The position numbers were made by a program, and so were the translations under genes. A stretch of 15,162 nucleotides of DNA, taken from CAZVKN01 sp964627035 (GTDB lineage: Bacteria > Electryoneota > AABM5-125-24 > Hatepunaeales > Hatepunaeaceae). Positions 7,653 to 15,108 of this stretch are shown piece by piece. Location of the stretch: the NCBI GenBank assembly GCA_964627035.1, contig CAZVKN010000053.1, forward strand, positions 1 to 15,162. Direction: 5' to 3'. How positions within the stretch are numbered: the first letter of the stretch is position 1; each line of letters opens with the position of its first letter. The notes under the pieces are model-generated. The model saw nothing but the letters and a program-made list of their open reading frames with translations, made no database searches and was not told where the DNA came from.

Positions 7653-8498
7653 ATGGAATTACAGAACATCAACTACGAAATCGAAGACGGTATCGCAATC
7701 ATAACAATTGACCGTCCGAAAGCGTTAAACGCGCTCAACAGCGACACCATCGCTGAGCTGACCACCTGTGCCAACATGGTCACCGACAGTGATGAGGTTA
7801 AAGGTGTCATTGTCACCGGAGCCGGTAGCAAGTCGTTTGTTGCAGGTGCTGATATCTCAGAGCTTGCAACCAAGGACGCAATAACTGGGCGAGATTTTGT
7901 AACGGCTGGTCAGATCGCATTGAACAAGCTGGAGCAGCTCCCGAAACCGGTCATAGCAGCGGTGAACGGATTTGCACTCGGCGGAGGGTGTGAGCTGGCG
8001 ATGGCTTGTCACATACGGGTCGCTTCACCGAATGCTAAGTTCGGACAGCCTGAAGTTGGGCTGGGACTGATCCCGGGATACGGCGGTACTCAACGTCTGC
8101 CGCGTCTGGTCGGTAAGGGTGTTGCGATGGAGCTGCTGCTCGGTGGTGGAATCATCAATGCTAAGGAAGCATACCGGATCGGACTGGTCAATAAGGTGAT
8201 CGAAGCATACAGGAAGGATCATGAGGGCAACGATCTGCTCGACGACAAGGGTCGCAAGATTTTCGACAAGGAAGCATTCCTCACTGAGACAAAGAAAATG
8301 ATGAGTGGCATCCTGTCTAAGGCACCGCTGGCAGTTGGATACTCAATTCAGGCAGTTAATCGCGGTCTGGAGCATGACCTTGCAGAGGGGTTGGCATTGG
8401 AGGCTGATCTGTTCGGGTTGGCTTGCGCAACTGAAGATTTCAAAGAAGGCACAACCGCTTTCCTCGACAAACGGGGTCCGGAGTTTGAGGGGAAGTAG
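7653..8498 (+). CDS. Enoyl-CoA hydratase/isomerase family protein (crotonase)
   Basis: The 281-residue protein is a crotonase-fold enzyme that most likely hydrates trans-2-enoyl-CoA (for example crotonyl-CoA) in fatty-acid or amino-acid breakdown in the cytoplasm. The CoA and oxyanion-hole segments are AGADISEL (64-71) and FALGGG (107-112). Both catalytic glutamates of true hydratases are present, E114 (GGGCELA) and E134 (GQPEVGLGLIPG). GGTQRLPR at 144-151 is also typical. Residues about 186-208 (YRKDHEGNDLLDDKG and following) form a hydrophilic insertion not usual in approximately 260-residue family members, which accounts for the extra length. The ATG at 7653 has a strong Shine-Dalgarno, GGAG at 7643-7646. 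The upstream gap contains an intact palindromic repeat. No thiolase or acyl-CoA dehydrogenase lies next to it. Confidence 0.93.
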   Translation: MELQNINYEIEDGIAIITIDRPKALNALNSDTIAELTTCANMVTDSDEVKGVIVTGAGSKSFVAGADISELATKDAITGRDFVTAGQIALNKLEQLPKPVIAAVNGFALGGGCELAMACHIRVASPNAKFGQPEVGLGLIPGYGGTQRLPRLVGKGVAMELLLGGGIINAKEAYRIGLVNKVIEAYRKDHEGNDLLDDKGRKIFDKEAFLTETKKMMSGILSKAPLAVGYSIQAVNRGLEHDLAEGLALEADLFGLACATEDFKEGTTAFLDKRGPEFEGK

Positions 8499-8502
8499 CT
8501 GA

Positions 8503-8567
8503 ATTGTCATTCTGAACACAGTGAAGAATCTCTGATTCACGACAGATTTAACAGATTAAACGGATTG
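8503..8567. repeat. Two abutting intergenic repeat fragments
   Basis: TTGTCATTCTGAACACAGTG at 8503 onward, continuing into GAAGAATCTC, resembles a widespread bacterial intergenic palindrome of the CATTCTGA...AAGAATCT type. Immediately after it, GATTCACGACAGATTT at 8534 onward begins a run of 9-base-spaced units (GACAGATTT, AACAGATTA, AACGGATTG). Bases 8534-8557 recur in inverted orientation at 9733-9756 (20 of 24 identical by eye). The run ends 7 bases before the TTG start of the next gene. Confidence 0.6.
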
Positions 8568-8574
8568 AAAGAGC

Positions 8575-9150
8575 TTGATTGAGACAAACCCAACAATTTA
8601 CGTAGCCCTTCTTCGCGGAATTAATGTCGGGGGCAAGAACAAAGTCAATATGAAACTGCTCAAGCAAACGTTTGAACGGGTCGGAATGTGTTCTGTGATG
8701 ACGTACATCAATTCCGGTAATATCATCTTCACCGACAAGGATCATCCTGAATCGGAGATATCAGAGATACTGGAGAAGGCTATTTCCGAAGATTTTGGAT
8801 TGAATATAAAGGTCGTTGTCCGCAGTTACGATGATCTTAAGATAGTCGTGGAGACAATCCCGGAATCGTGGCAGAACAACAAGGAGATGAAAAGCGATGT
8901 GATGTTTCTGTGGAATGAGATTGACAACGCATCGATTTTGGAAAAATTGGTAATCAAACCGGACATTGATACGGTCTCATATGTACCCGGAGCGATTCTG
9001 TGGAAAGTCGAGAGTAAAAACATTACCAAAAGTGGTAAGATGAAACTTGGCAGTTCTAAGCTGTACAAACAGATGACGGTGAGGAATGTGAATACGGTGC
9101 GGAAGGTTTGGGAAATTATGGAGGGGCTGAAGGATTCTCAGCAGATTTAG
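8575..9150 (+). CDS. DUF1697 family protein
   Basis: The 191-residue protein matches DUF1697, a family of uncharacterised cytoplasmic proteins, by its N-terminal YVALLRGINVGGKNKV (about residues 9-24), the INSGNIIF segment (45-52) and the C-terminal MTVRNVNTV. No ATG occurs before residue 25, which lies inside the conserved region, and an in-frame TGA stands at 8566-8568, so the TTG at 8575 is the only reasonable start. It gives the expected short leader before YVALLRG. The gene starts just after one dispersed repeat. Its last codons (DSQQI) and TAG stop fall inside another repeat at 9133-9209, so its C-terminal tail was probably rewritten by repeat insertion. Biochemical function is unknown for the family. 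Confidence 0.88.
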   Translation: MIETNPTIYVALLRGINVGGKNKVNMKLLKQTFERVGMCSVMTYINSGNIIFTDKDHPESEISEILEKAISEDFGLNIKVVVRSYDDLKIVVETIPESWQNNKEMKSDVMFLWNEIDNASILEKLVIKPDIDTVSYVPGAILWKVESKNITKSGKMKLGSSKLYKQMTVRNVNTVRKVWEIMEGLKDSQQI

Positions 9151-9209
9151 CAGATGAAGCAGATGGGGAAATACTCTTATCTGCTACATCCGCTTCATCC
9201 GCTGAGAAA
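9133..9209. repeat. Hairpin repeat with 9-bp units, copy A
   Basis: The 77-base element has three tandem 9-base units on the left (AGCAGATTT, AGCAGATGA, AGCAGATGG) and inverted counterparts on the right, with outer arms TTCTCAGC (9135-9142) and GCTGAGAA (9201-9208). A second register pairs 9153-9160 with 9192-9199 perfectly. It differs from copy B at 9655 at only three positions. It overlaps the 3' end of the DUF1697 gene. Confidence 0.85.
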
Positions 9210-9243
9210 TAAAATAAATAAAACAACAGAGCATTAAACAAAC

Positions 9244-9651
9244 ATGAACATACCCGATCACATCAACCAACTGACTCACCGCATCATCGGTGCTTGTATG
9301 GAAGTCCATAATGAACTTGGTCCCGGATTTCCTGAAGAGTACTATCAAAAAGCGTTGGAGCTGGAGTTCGGTTATCAAGATTTGCCGTTTGAGCCTCAGA
9401 AAGCTGTGCAGGTATTGTACAAGGGAACTCAGGTCGGGTTGAATTATCTTGATTTTGTGATTGATGAGACGATTATACTGGAGATCAAAACCACAAACCA
9501 CCTGACAAATGTACACAAATTTCAGGTAATCAAGTACTTTGCAGCAACGAATTATGATATTGCCTTGCTGGTAAACTTTGGTCGGGTAAAGTTGCAATTT
9601 GAGAGATTACTGCCGCCAAAGAATATACAGGGAAAGAGAAAAAGTAAATGA
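9244..9651 (+). CDS. GxxExxY protein (PD-(D/E)XK nuclease-like)
   Basis: The 135-residue protein belongs to the GxxExxY family, small proteins widespread in Bacteroidetes-like and other environmental bacteria with a PD-(D/E)XK nuclease-like core and no established role. The naming motif is in GPGFPEEYY (G28, E31, Y34) after the leader IIGACMEVHNELG (14-26). The putative catalytic core is D75 (LDFVID) with EIK at about 80-82 (IILEIKTT). HKFQVIKYFAATNYDIALLVNFG is also typical. The ATG at 9244 lacks a recognisable Shine-Dalgarno. The gene is flanked by two near-identical 77-base hairpin repeats in the same orientation, 34 bases before the start and 3 bases after the stop, so it looks like a repeat-bounded cassette. 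Family is clear; any nuclease activity is inference. Confidence 0.9.
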   Translation: MNIPDHINQLTHRIIGACMEVHNELGPGFPEEYYQKALELEFGYQDLPFEPQKAVQVLYKGTQVGLNYLDFVIDETIILEIKTTNHLTNVHKFQVIKYFAATNYDIALLVNFGRVKLQFERLLPPKNIQGKRKSK

Positions 9652-9654
9652 TGT

Positions 9655-9731
9655 GATTCTCAGCAGATTGAGCAGATAAAGCAGATGGGGAAATACTCTT
9701 ATCTGCTACATCCGCTTTATCCGCTGAGAAA
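9655..9731. repeat. Hairpin repeat with 9-bp units, copy B
   Basis: Same 77-base element as copy A in the same orientation, differing at 9670 (G for T), 9678 (A for G) and 9718 (T for C). The last two changes fall at paired positions in one hairpin register and keep the pair (G-C in copy A, A-T in copy B). Confidence 0.85.
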
Positions 9732-9732
9732 C

Positions 9733-9756
9733 AATCTGCTTAATCCGTTGTGAATC
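9733..9756. repeat. Inverted partner of the 8534-8557 repeat
   Basis: The reverse complement of this segment reads GATTCACAACGGATTAAGC plus AGATT and matches 8534-8557 at 20 of 24 positions by eye. It abuts copy B, so DUF1697, copy A, the GxxExxY gene and copy B are together enclosed by an inverted pair. Confidence 0.55.
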
Positions 9757-9858
9757 ATCCCCCCGGATTCGGGGAAGCCGGACTACGTTACGAACAAACA
9801 GACGCAGGAATATCGGGACATTGTTAGCTTGGGGGAGGTGTGTATTGTGTTGGAGTAA
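9754..9858 (+). pseudogene. N-terminally truncated coding scrap
   Basis: After the TGA at 9751-9753 the frame stays open to TAA at 9856-9858 and reads naturally as protein, including PDSGKPDYVTNKQTQEYRD followed by IVSLGEVCIVLE at the end. No start codon is available and the frame begins right at the repeat boundary, so this is probably the 3' remnant of a gene cut off by the repeat-rich insertion. I do not recognise the family. The next gene starts 50 bases after its stop. Confidence 0.4.
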
Positions 9859-9895
9859 TTAATCTGCATGCTTATATTATAAGGGTACAAAACAT

Positions 9896-9900
9896 AGGAA
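9896..9900 (+). promoter_or_regulatory. Ribosome binding site deciding the ATPase start
   Basis: AGGAA lies 8 bases before the ATG at 9909. This supports that start over an upstream in-frame GTG at 9840, whose extra 23 residues overlap the truncated coding scrap and precede the conserved N-terminal strand. Confidence 0.65.
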
Positions 9901-9908
9901 TTATAACA

Positions 9909-11030
9909 ATGATTACACATTACGAGTATACAGGCCCTGAAAATGAAGAATGGAACTTCGAACCAACGGAATTAGGTAAAATCAACCTCATTGTTGGTGC
10001 ATCAGGATCAGGGAAGACAAGATTCCTTAACACTCTTTTTAATTTTGCATCTACTATGGTGACAGGCGATCCCTTCAGATCCGGAAAATGGAAAATATCA
10101 ATTCAAACTGAAGGACATGATTACTATTATGAGTATCGTGGTTTATCGCGTATAAGTGATGCAAAACCTAAGAACACTATTGATCGGGAGTTGATGAAAC
10201 GGAAAGAAGATGGTGAAGACAGTATTTTAGTTGATAGGACTGCAGATACATTTAACATTCTTGGTCAAACACTTCCTAAAATAGATCCAAGTAGACCAAG
10301 CATTACTCTTTTTGCCGAAAATCCAGAGATTATTCCACTGTATCGAATGTTTGCGCACATTATGAGGAGGAACTTCCATGATGATGCCTTAAAACAAGCG
10401 ATTTCATTGCAGAATATTAACGAAGAATTTATAAGACAACTTAACTATAAACCAACATTAGATGATTTTTGGGATGGTCAGCTAACTGTTAACACAAAAA
10501 TATACTTTTTTAGAGAATATTTTAAAGATTTATATGAGAAAACTGTCAGACTGTTTATGCAAATTTTTCCAACTATAAAGGATGTTAAGGTTGAGTTTTC
10601 AAATCTAAAACCAATACCCGTACCAATTCCAATTTTCTTCGTAAAAGAAAGAGGCGTAACAAAATGGATTCCTTTGCATGAGTTATCTTCAGGTATGCAG
10701 AAAGTACTACTTATAATAACTGACATTCTCTCCCTACCAGGTGATTGCATATACATCATAGATGAATATGAGAACTCTCTAGGTATTAATTCAATTGATT
10801 TCTTACCGGAACTTCTTTTGGAGCATGGTGGCGATAATCAATTCATAATCACCACTCACCACCCGCACTTAATTAATAGCATGCCAATGGAAAATTGGTT
10901 GGTCTTTAATAGAAAAGGATCAGCAGTACGAATTAAAAGCGGTCGAGATCTTGAAGAGAAATATGGCAGATCGAAACAAAAAGCATTCATTAAGCTAATA
11001 AATGATCCTTTTTACAACGAGGTAGCTTAA
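9909..11030 (+). CDS. AAA/ABC-type ATPase, OLD/AAA15-like (putative defence)
   Basis: The 373-residue protein is an ABC-superfamily ATPase of the OLD/AAA15/AAA21 kind. The Walker A motif is GASGSGKT at residues 30-37, directly after the strand INLIV. An ABC-like signature LSSGMQK is at 259-265, Walker B with catalytic glutamate is IYIIDEYE at 281-288 (D285, E286), and the switch histidine is in TTHHP at 315-319. Between them lies a poorly conserved helical insertion (about 60-230), the usual place for the coiled-coil or sensor arm. No nuclease domain is fused to it. It overlaps the next gene by one base (TAATG), so the two are translationally coupled. A sampled line is about 30% GC against about 50% in selB, a sign of transfer. 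Such ATPases paired with a TOPRIM protein act in phage defence (split OLD, PARIS); the exact system is not identified. Confidence 0.88.
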   Translation: MITHYEYTGPENEEWNFEPTELGKINLIVGASGSGKTRFLNTLFNFASTMVTGDPFRSGKWKISIQTEGHDYYYEYRGLSRISDAKPKNTIDRELMKRKEDGEDSILVDRTADTFNILGQTLPKIDPSRPSITLFAENPEIIPLYRMFAHIMRRNFHDDALKQAISLQNINEEFIRQLNYKPTLDDFWDGQLTVNTKIYFFREYFKDLYEKTVRLFMQIFPTIKDVKVEFSNLKPIPVPIPIFFVKERGVTKWIPLHELSSGMQKVLLIITDILSLPGDCIYIIDEYENSLGINSIDFLPELLLEHGGDNQFIITTHHPHLINSMPMENWLVFNRKGSAVRIKSGRDLEEKYGRSKQKAFIKLINDPFYNEVA

Positions 11031-11683
11031 TGAACATATACTTAGTTGTTGAAGGTTTTTTAGAAAAGAAAGTCTATCCCAAATGGATTGAATTTATCAA
11101 TCCAGAGTACAAAGTTGTAGATGAGATTGATGCCGTTGTTACCAATCACCTTTATGTTGTTTCAGGTGGCGGGTATCCTAGTTATTTCGATGTCATAGAA
11201 GGTGGTGTATATGATGTTGCTGAAAATAAAACATTTGATCGATTAGTTATAGCTGTTGATTCTGAGGACATGTCATACGATCAGAAAAAGCAAGAAATTG
11301 AAGAATTCATTAATGGAATTGATATTGATATTGAGTATCAAATAGTTGTACAACACTTCTGTATCGAAACATGGGCTCTTGGAAATCGCAATATAGTACC
11401 AAGACACACGGCAGGTGAAAGAGTGAGGAATTACAGGGATATTTGGGATGTATTATTTAATGACCCAGAGGAGTTGCCTGCTTTAGATGATAATCATAAC
11501 AGAGCACAATTTGCTAAAAGTTATCTACGAGCTTTACTGAATGCGAAGTTCAGAAATTTATCTTACTCTGAGCGAAATCCGAAAGTACTTCTTCACCCCA
11601 AATACTTTAAACGTGTTCGGAGTAGATATTTAGAAACAGGTCACATCGCTAGTTTCAATGACTTTTTGACAGCATTCGTATAA
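11030..11683 (+). CDS. TOPRIM-like partner protein of the ATPase (putative nuclease)
   Basis: The 217-residue protein begins with the strand IYLVVEG (E8), resembling the first TOPRIM motif with its catalytic glutamate, and has a second acidic strand LVIAVDSED (D77, E79, D80) in the position of the TOPRIM DxD. A further conserved-looking segment is HFCIETWALGN (109-119). This arrangement is seen in small TOPRIM-like proteins (DUF4276, DUF4435/AriB and RloB-like) encoded beside OLD/AAA15 ATPases; which of these it belongs to I cannot say. The likely role is a metal-dependent nuclease or effector released or activated by the ATPase. The start ATG overlaps the ATPase stop. The gene is as AT-rich as its partner (about 28% GC in a sampled line). 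It ends 14 bases before selB. Assignment to TOPRIM is by motif pattern only. Confidence 0.65.
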   Translation: MNIYLVVEGFLEKKVYPKWIEFINPEYKVVDEIDAVVTNHLYVVSGGGYPSYFDVIEGGVYDVAENKTFDRLVIAVDSEDMSYDQKKQEIEEFINGIDIDIEYQIVVQHFCIETWALGNRNIVPRHTAGERVRNYRDIWDVLFNDPEELPALDDNHNRAQFAKSYLRALLNAKFRNLSYSERNPKVLLHPKYFKRVRSRYLETGHIASFNDFLTAFV

Positions 11684-11697
11684 ATCCCCCCAAATCC

Positions 11698-13623
11698 ATG
11701 CAACACACCCACACAGTCATCTGCACGGCAGGGCATATTGATCACGGTAAGTCGTCGCTGATCATCAGCCTCACCGGATATAACCCCGACCAACTGCGCG
11801 AAGAACAGGAACGGGAGCTGACCATCGAACTCGGATTTGCGTTCTATCGCGATGATGTGACGTTCATTGACGTCCCCGGGCATGAGAAGTTCCTTAAGAC
11901 CATGCTGGCAGGTGCATCCAGCGTTGACGGTTCAGTGCTGGTGATAGCCGCTGATGACGGGATAATGCCGCAAACACGCGAACATTTCGAGATACTGCAG
12001 TTGATGGGTGTCGAGATCGGTATCATCGCCCTGACAAAGATTGATCTCGTGGATGAGGAGTGGGTCGAGCTGGTCAAGGATGACATCCACGACATGACCA
12101 AAGGGACATTCCTCGAAAATGCACCAATTCTGCCACTGTCCAACCGCACCAACAAGGGGATGACCGAGTTCAAAGCTGCACTCGATGAGATGATTGTGTC
12201 AGTGCCGTCGCGCAAAGATCGTGGTCTGTTCAGGATGTGGATTGACCGCGCATTCACTATCAAGGGTTTCGGCACGGTCGTCGCAGGTACAGTGCTGTCA
12301 GGCTCAGCTCGGACAGGGCAGCGTGTAGAGATTCTACCAGAAAGCAAGGAAGCACGCATCAAACGGATTCAGGTGCATAAGCAGGATGTTCCAAAGTGCA
12401 GCCTCGGTGAACGTGCAGCTCTGAACCTGCCCGGGATTGACAAGGAGAGCGTCAAGCGAGGATCTCTGCTCGCTGCACCGGATCACTACCGCCCGTCATA
12501 CATGCTCAATGCACGACTACATTTTCACAGTTCTTCAATCAAACCGTTGGAAACGAGAACTCGTCTGCGGTTTCATATCGGCAGCTCGGAGCTGATCGGT
12601 AGAGTGATCCTGCTCGAGCAGAAACCAATTCAACCGGGCAGCTCTGCACTCGTTCAGTTCAGACTGGAGAGTCAGGCGATGGCGGATGTCGGCGACCGCT
12701 TTGTATTCCGCAGTTTCTCCGAAGGGAGAGTCCTCGGTGGTGGGATATTACTGGAAATTCATCCACCTAAAGCCCGTAGAATCAGTGAGATTGACATCGA
12801 GCGACTGACTCGACTTGAATCTGCTCAACCTCGTGAAATGGTCATACAATATCTGGCAAAGGTTGGTGATTTGACCGCCAATGCGAAGAAAATAGCTCAG
12901 GAGACAGCCTCCCCAAAGAGTGAGATTATCGACATCCTCAGCGCACTCGAACGTGACGGTTTGGTAGTAGTACTTGAACCGGAACCGAAATGGTCTGTTG
13001 TTATCCAGTCTAAATATAATGATCTCCGCCTTGACATTCTGGAGTTCCTGAGACAGTTCCACAGCGAGAAACCGTACCTGACAGGTGCAAGAAGATCGGA
13101 CTTGAAGGCGAAACTTATGCCGTCCGGATCACAGAAGTTACTTGAACGAATTATAAACGATCTGGTGGATGAAGGTCTGATTAAAGCAAGCGGTGAGAAC
13201 GTTAGACTTGCAGATCATAAGGTCAGCTTCACTCCTGAACAGGAAAAGGTGCGGGATCAGATAAATCAGATTTATCTCGAAAGGCGTTATATTACTCCGA
13301 TACCGTTTGAACTTGCGGACGAGTTGGGAGTTCCGGAGAAGGAGATCAACCCACTGATCACAGGACTATGTGAGCTTGGGGAGTTAATAGAACTGTACGG
13401 ACCTGACGGTCGTTCCGTCTTTTTCCATCGAGACTGCATTGAACAGGCTCGTCAGATGCTCATTGAATTCTTTGAGTCACACGATGAGATGAAATTCTTC
13501 GAGTTCCGCGAGCTGATAGGTTCAACCCGCAAATTCACCACACCGATTTTAATGCATTTTGATGATGCAGGGATTACATACAGAGACGGTGATGTCAGAA
13601 AATTGCAGGATCAGTCAAAATAA
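11698..13623 (+). CDS. selB: Selenocysteine-specific elongation factor SelB
   Basis: The 641-residue protein is SelB, the GTPase that carries selenocysteyl-tRNA to UGA codons marked by a SECIS hairpin. The G1 motif is GHIDHGKS (12-19), the switch I threonine is in ELTIELGF (40-47), G3 is DVPGHEKF (58-65), G4 is TKID (113-116) and the G5 region is LSNRTNKG (147-154). EF-Tu-like domains 2 and 3 and the SelB-specific domain follow to about residue 370. The rest is a series of winged helices that bind the SECIS RNA, ending in the usual KFTTPILMHFDDAGITYRDG. Length fits the family. The ATG at 11698 has no Shine-Dalgarno and lies 14 bases after the accessory operon, so it may read from that transcript. 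No selA, selD, selC or recognisable selenoprotein is in the window. Confidence 0.97.
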   Translation: MQHTHTVICTAGHIDHGKSSLIISLTGYNPDQLREEQERELTIELGFAFYRDDVTFIDVPGHEKFLKTMLAGASSVDGSVLVIAADDGIMPQTREHFEILQLMGVEIGIIALTKIDLVDEEWVELVKDDIHDMTKGTFLENAPILPLSNRTNKGMTEFKAALDEMIVSVPSRKDRGLFRMWIDRAFTIKGFGTVVAGTVLSGSARTGQRVEILPESKEARIKRIQVHKQDVPKCSLGERAALNLPGIDKESVKRGSLLAAPDHYRPSYMLNARLHFHSSSIKPLETRTRLRFHIGSSELIGRVILLEQKPIQPGSSALVQFRLESQAMADVGDRFVFRSFSEGRVLGGGILLEIHPPKARRISEIDIERLTRLESAQPREMVIQYLAKVGDLTANAKKIAQETASPKSEIIDILSALERDGLVVVLEPEPKWSVVIQSKYNDLRLDILEFLRQFHSEKPYLTGARRSDLKAKLMPSGSQKLLERIINDLVDEGLIKASGENVRLADHKVSFTPEQEKVRDQINQIYLERRYITPIPFELADELGVPEKEINPLITGLCELGELIELYGPDGRSVFFHRDCIEQARQMLIEFFESHDEMKFFEFRELIGSTRKFTTPILMHFDDAGITYRDGDVRKLQDQSK

Positions 13624-13668
13624 ATAAATCACCTTCGTGGTAGAATTAGAAATCAAAATTATATCTGA

Positions 13669-15093
13669 ATGGCAATAAAAATCATCGTCCTTTCAGCTTT
13701 TACTCTGATGATAGTCATCATCGGAATAATGGGAATGCGAAGGACTCGTTCGTTTTCTGACTTCTTTATCGGTGGTGGCAACATCGGCCCGTGGATGACG
13801 GCGTTCACGTACGGAACCGCATACTTCTCGGCGGTACTATTTATCGGATTTGCCGGAAAAATCGGATGGGGATTCGGGTATTCAGGTCTGTGGATCGCCG
13901 TCTGCAATTCATTTATCGGCGTGCTCGGAGTCTGGTGGCTGCTCGGAGCCAGAATCAAACAGATGTCAGTCGAGTACAAGATCCATACGATGGCTGAGTA
14001 CTTTGACAAACGGTATGATTCTAAGTTCCTTAAGCTGTTCGCATCCATATCGGTATTCATCTTCTTTATTCCCTATTCTGCAGCGGTGTTTATGGGTCTA
14101 TCCTACCTGTTTAAGGCGACCTTCAACATTGATTACACTTACGCACTGTTATTCATGGGTGGCTTCACTGCTCTCTACTTGGTGCTCGGTGGATACAAGT
14201 CTATGACGATGTTAGATACTATGTTCGGAATGATAATGTCAACTGGAGTACTGATCCTGCTGTGGAGCGTAATTGACAAAGGTAACGGCATCAGCAATAT
14301 CACAGCAACTCTATCAGCTATTAATCCAAAATTGACCGGAATTATCGGACCGCCCGGGTGGTGGTCACTTTTCTGTCTCATATTTCTCACTTCGGTAGCG
14401 CCATTTGCGATGCCTCAATTGATCCAGAAGTTTTTCGCTATTAAGGACAAAAGATCAATACAAATCGGCATGGTAGCATCCACTTCATTTGCACTGCTGA
14501 TAGGGGGAATCGGATATTTTACGGGGGCAACAACTAGATTCTTCCTGTCACCCGATAACGCACCGAGTGCCTTCAATAACGGAAAACCAGTGTTCGATGC
14601 ACTGATGCCTGAACTATTGGTGAATGTGATCCCTGAATCACTATCAGTATTGATGCTGCTTTTGATCCTTTCCGCCTCAATGTCAACTTTGGCTGCGTTA
14701 GTGTTGATATCGAGTTCATCCATTGCCAAGGATGTCTATGCCGGATTCATCAACAAAGATGTAACTGACAAACAGTTGACACTTTTGATGCGTCTCTCAA
14801 GTGTGTTCTTTGTGGCTCTATCTGTGATACTGGCGTATCTCAAACCGGCAACCATTGTCGCTATACTTGGAATATCATGGGGGGCGATAGGTTCGGTATT
14901 TCTCGGTCCGTTTATATGGGGACTGTTCACCAAGCGAGCCAACAAAGTTGGTGCTATCGCTTCCTCGCTGTTAGGTTTGTCAATATGTCTATACCTGTAC
15001 ATGACAGGAACGCCTTCACCGCAAGCCGGGACAATAGGAATGATCGTATCACTAACAGTGAATCCGTTGGTCAGTTTAATTGTAAAACGATAG
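13669..15093 (+). CDS. Sodium:solute symporter family transporter
   Basis: The 474-residue protein is an inner-membrane transporter of the SSF (PutP/PanF-like) family with about 12-13 hydrophobic helices along its whole length, which couples inward sodium flow to uptake of a solute. Diagnostic segments are the N-terminal FFIGGGNIGPW (32-42) after the first helix, the family signature around GGYKSMTMLDTMFGMIM (174-190), and the sodium-site helix SASMSTLAALVLISSSSIAKD (split as 335-345 and 346-355), with the SMST serine and threonine at 339-340. The length is typical. There is no fused sensor kinase domain. The ATG at 13669, 45 bases after selB, has no clear ribosome binding site. The substrate (proline, pantothenate, sugar or other) cannot be set from sequence. 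Confidence 0.93.
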   Translation: MAIKIIVLSAFTLMIVIIGIMGMRRTRSFSDFFIGGGNIGPWMTAFTYGTAYFSAVLFIGFAGKIGWGFGYSGLWIAVCNSFIGVLGVWWLLGARIKQMSVEYKIHTMAEYFDKRYDSKFLKLFASISVFIFFIPYSAAVFMGLSYLFKATFNIDYTYALLFMGGFTALYLVLGGYKSMTMLDTMFGMIMSTGVLILLWSVIDKGNGISNITATLSAINPKLTGIIGPPGWWSLFCLIFLTSVAPFAMPQLIQKFFAIKDKRSIQIGMVASTSFALLIGGIGYFTGATTRFFLSPDNAPSAFNNGKPVFDALMPELLVNVIPESLSVLMLLLILSASMSTLAALVLISSSSIAKDVYAGFINKDVTDKQLTLLMRLSSVFFVALSVILAYLKPATIVAILGISWGAIGSVFLGPFIWGLFTKRANKVGAIASSLLGLSICLYLYMTGTPSPQAGTIGMIVSLTVNPLVSLIVKR

Positions 15094-15108
15094 TAAAATA
15101 TTGTCAGC

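Noticed and set aside
9133..9731. Short periodic repeats as a CRISPR array
   Set aside because: The 9-base units are contiguous with no unique spacers, and the two 77-base copies enclose a gene rather than spacers.
9840..9908. GTG start adding 23 residues to the ATPase
   Set aside because: The ATG at 9909 has AGGAA at proper spacing and begins just before the conserved strand; the extension overlaps the upstream remnant.
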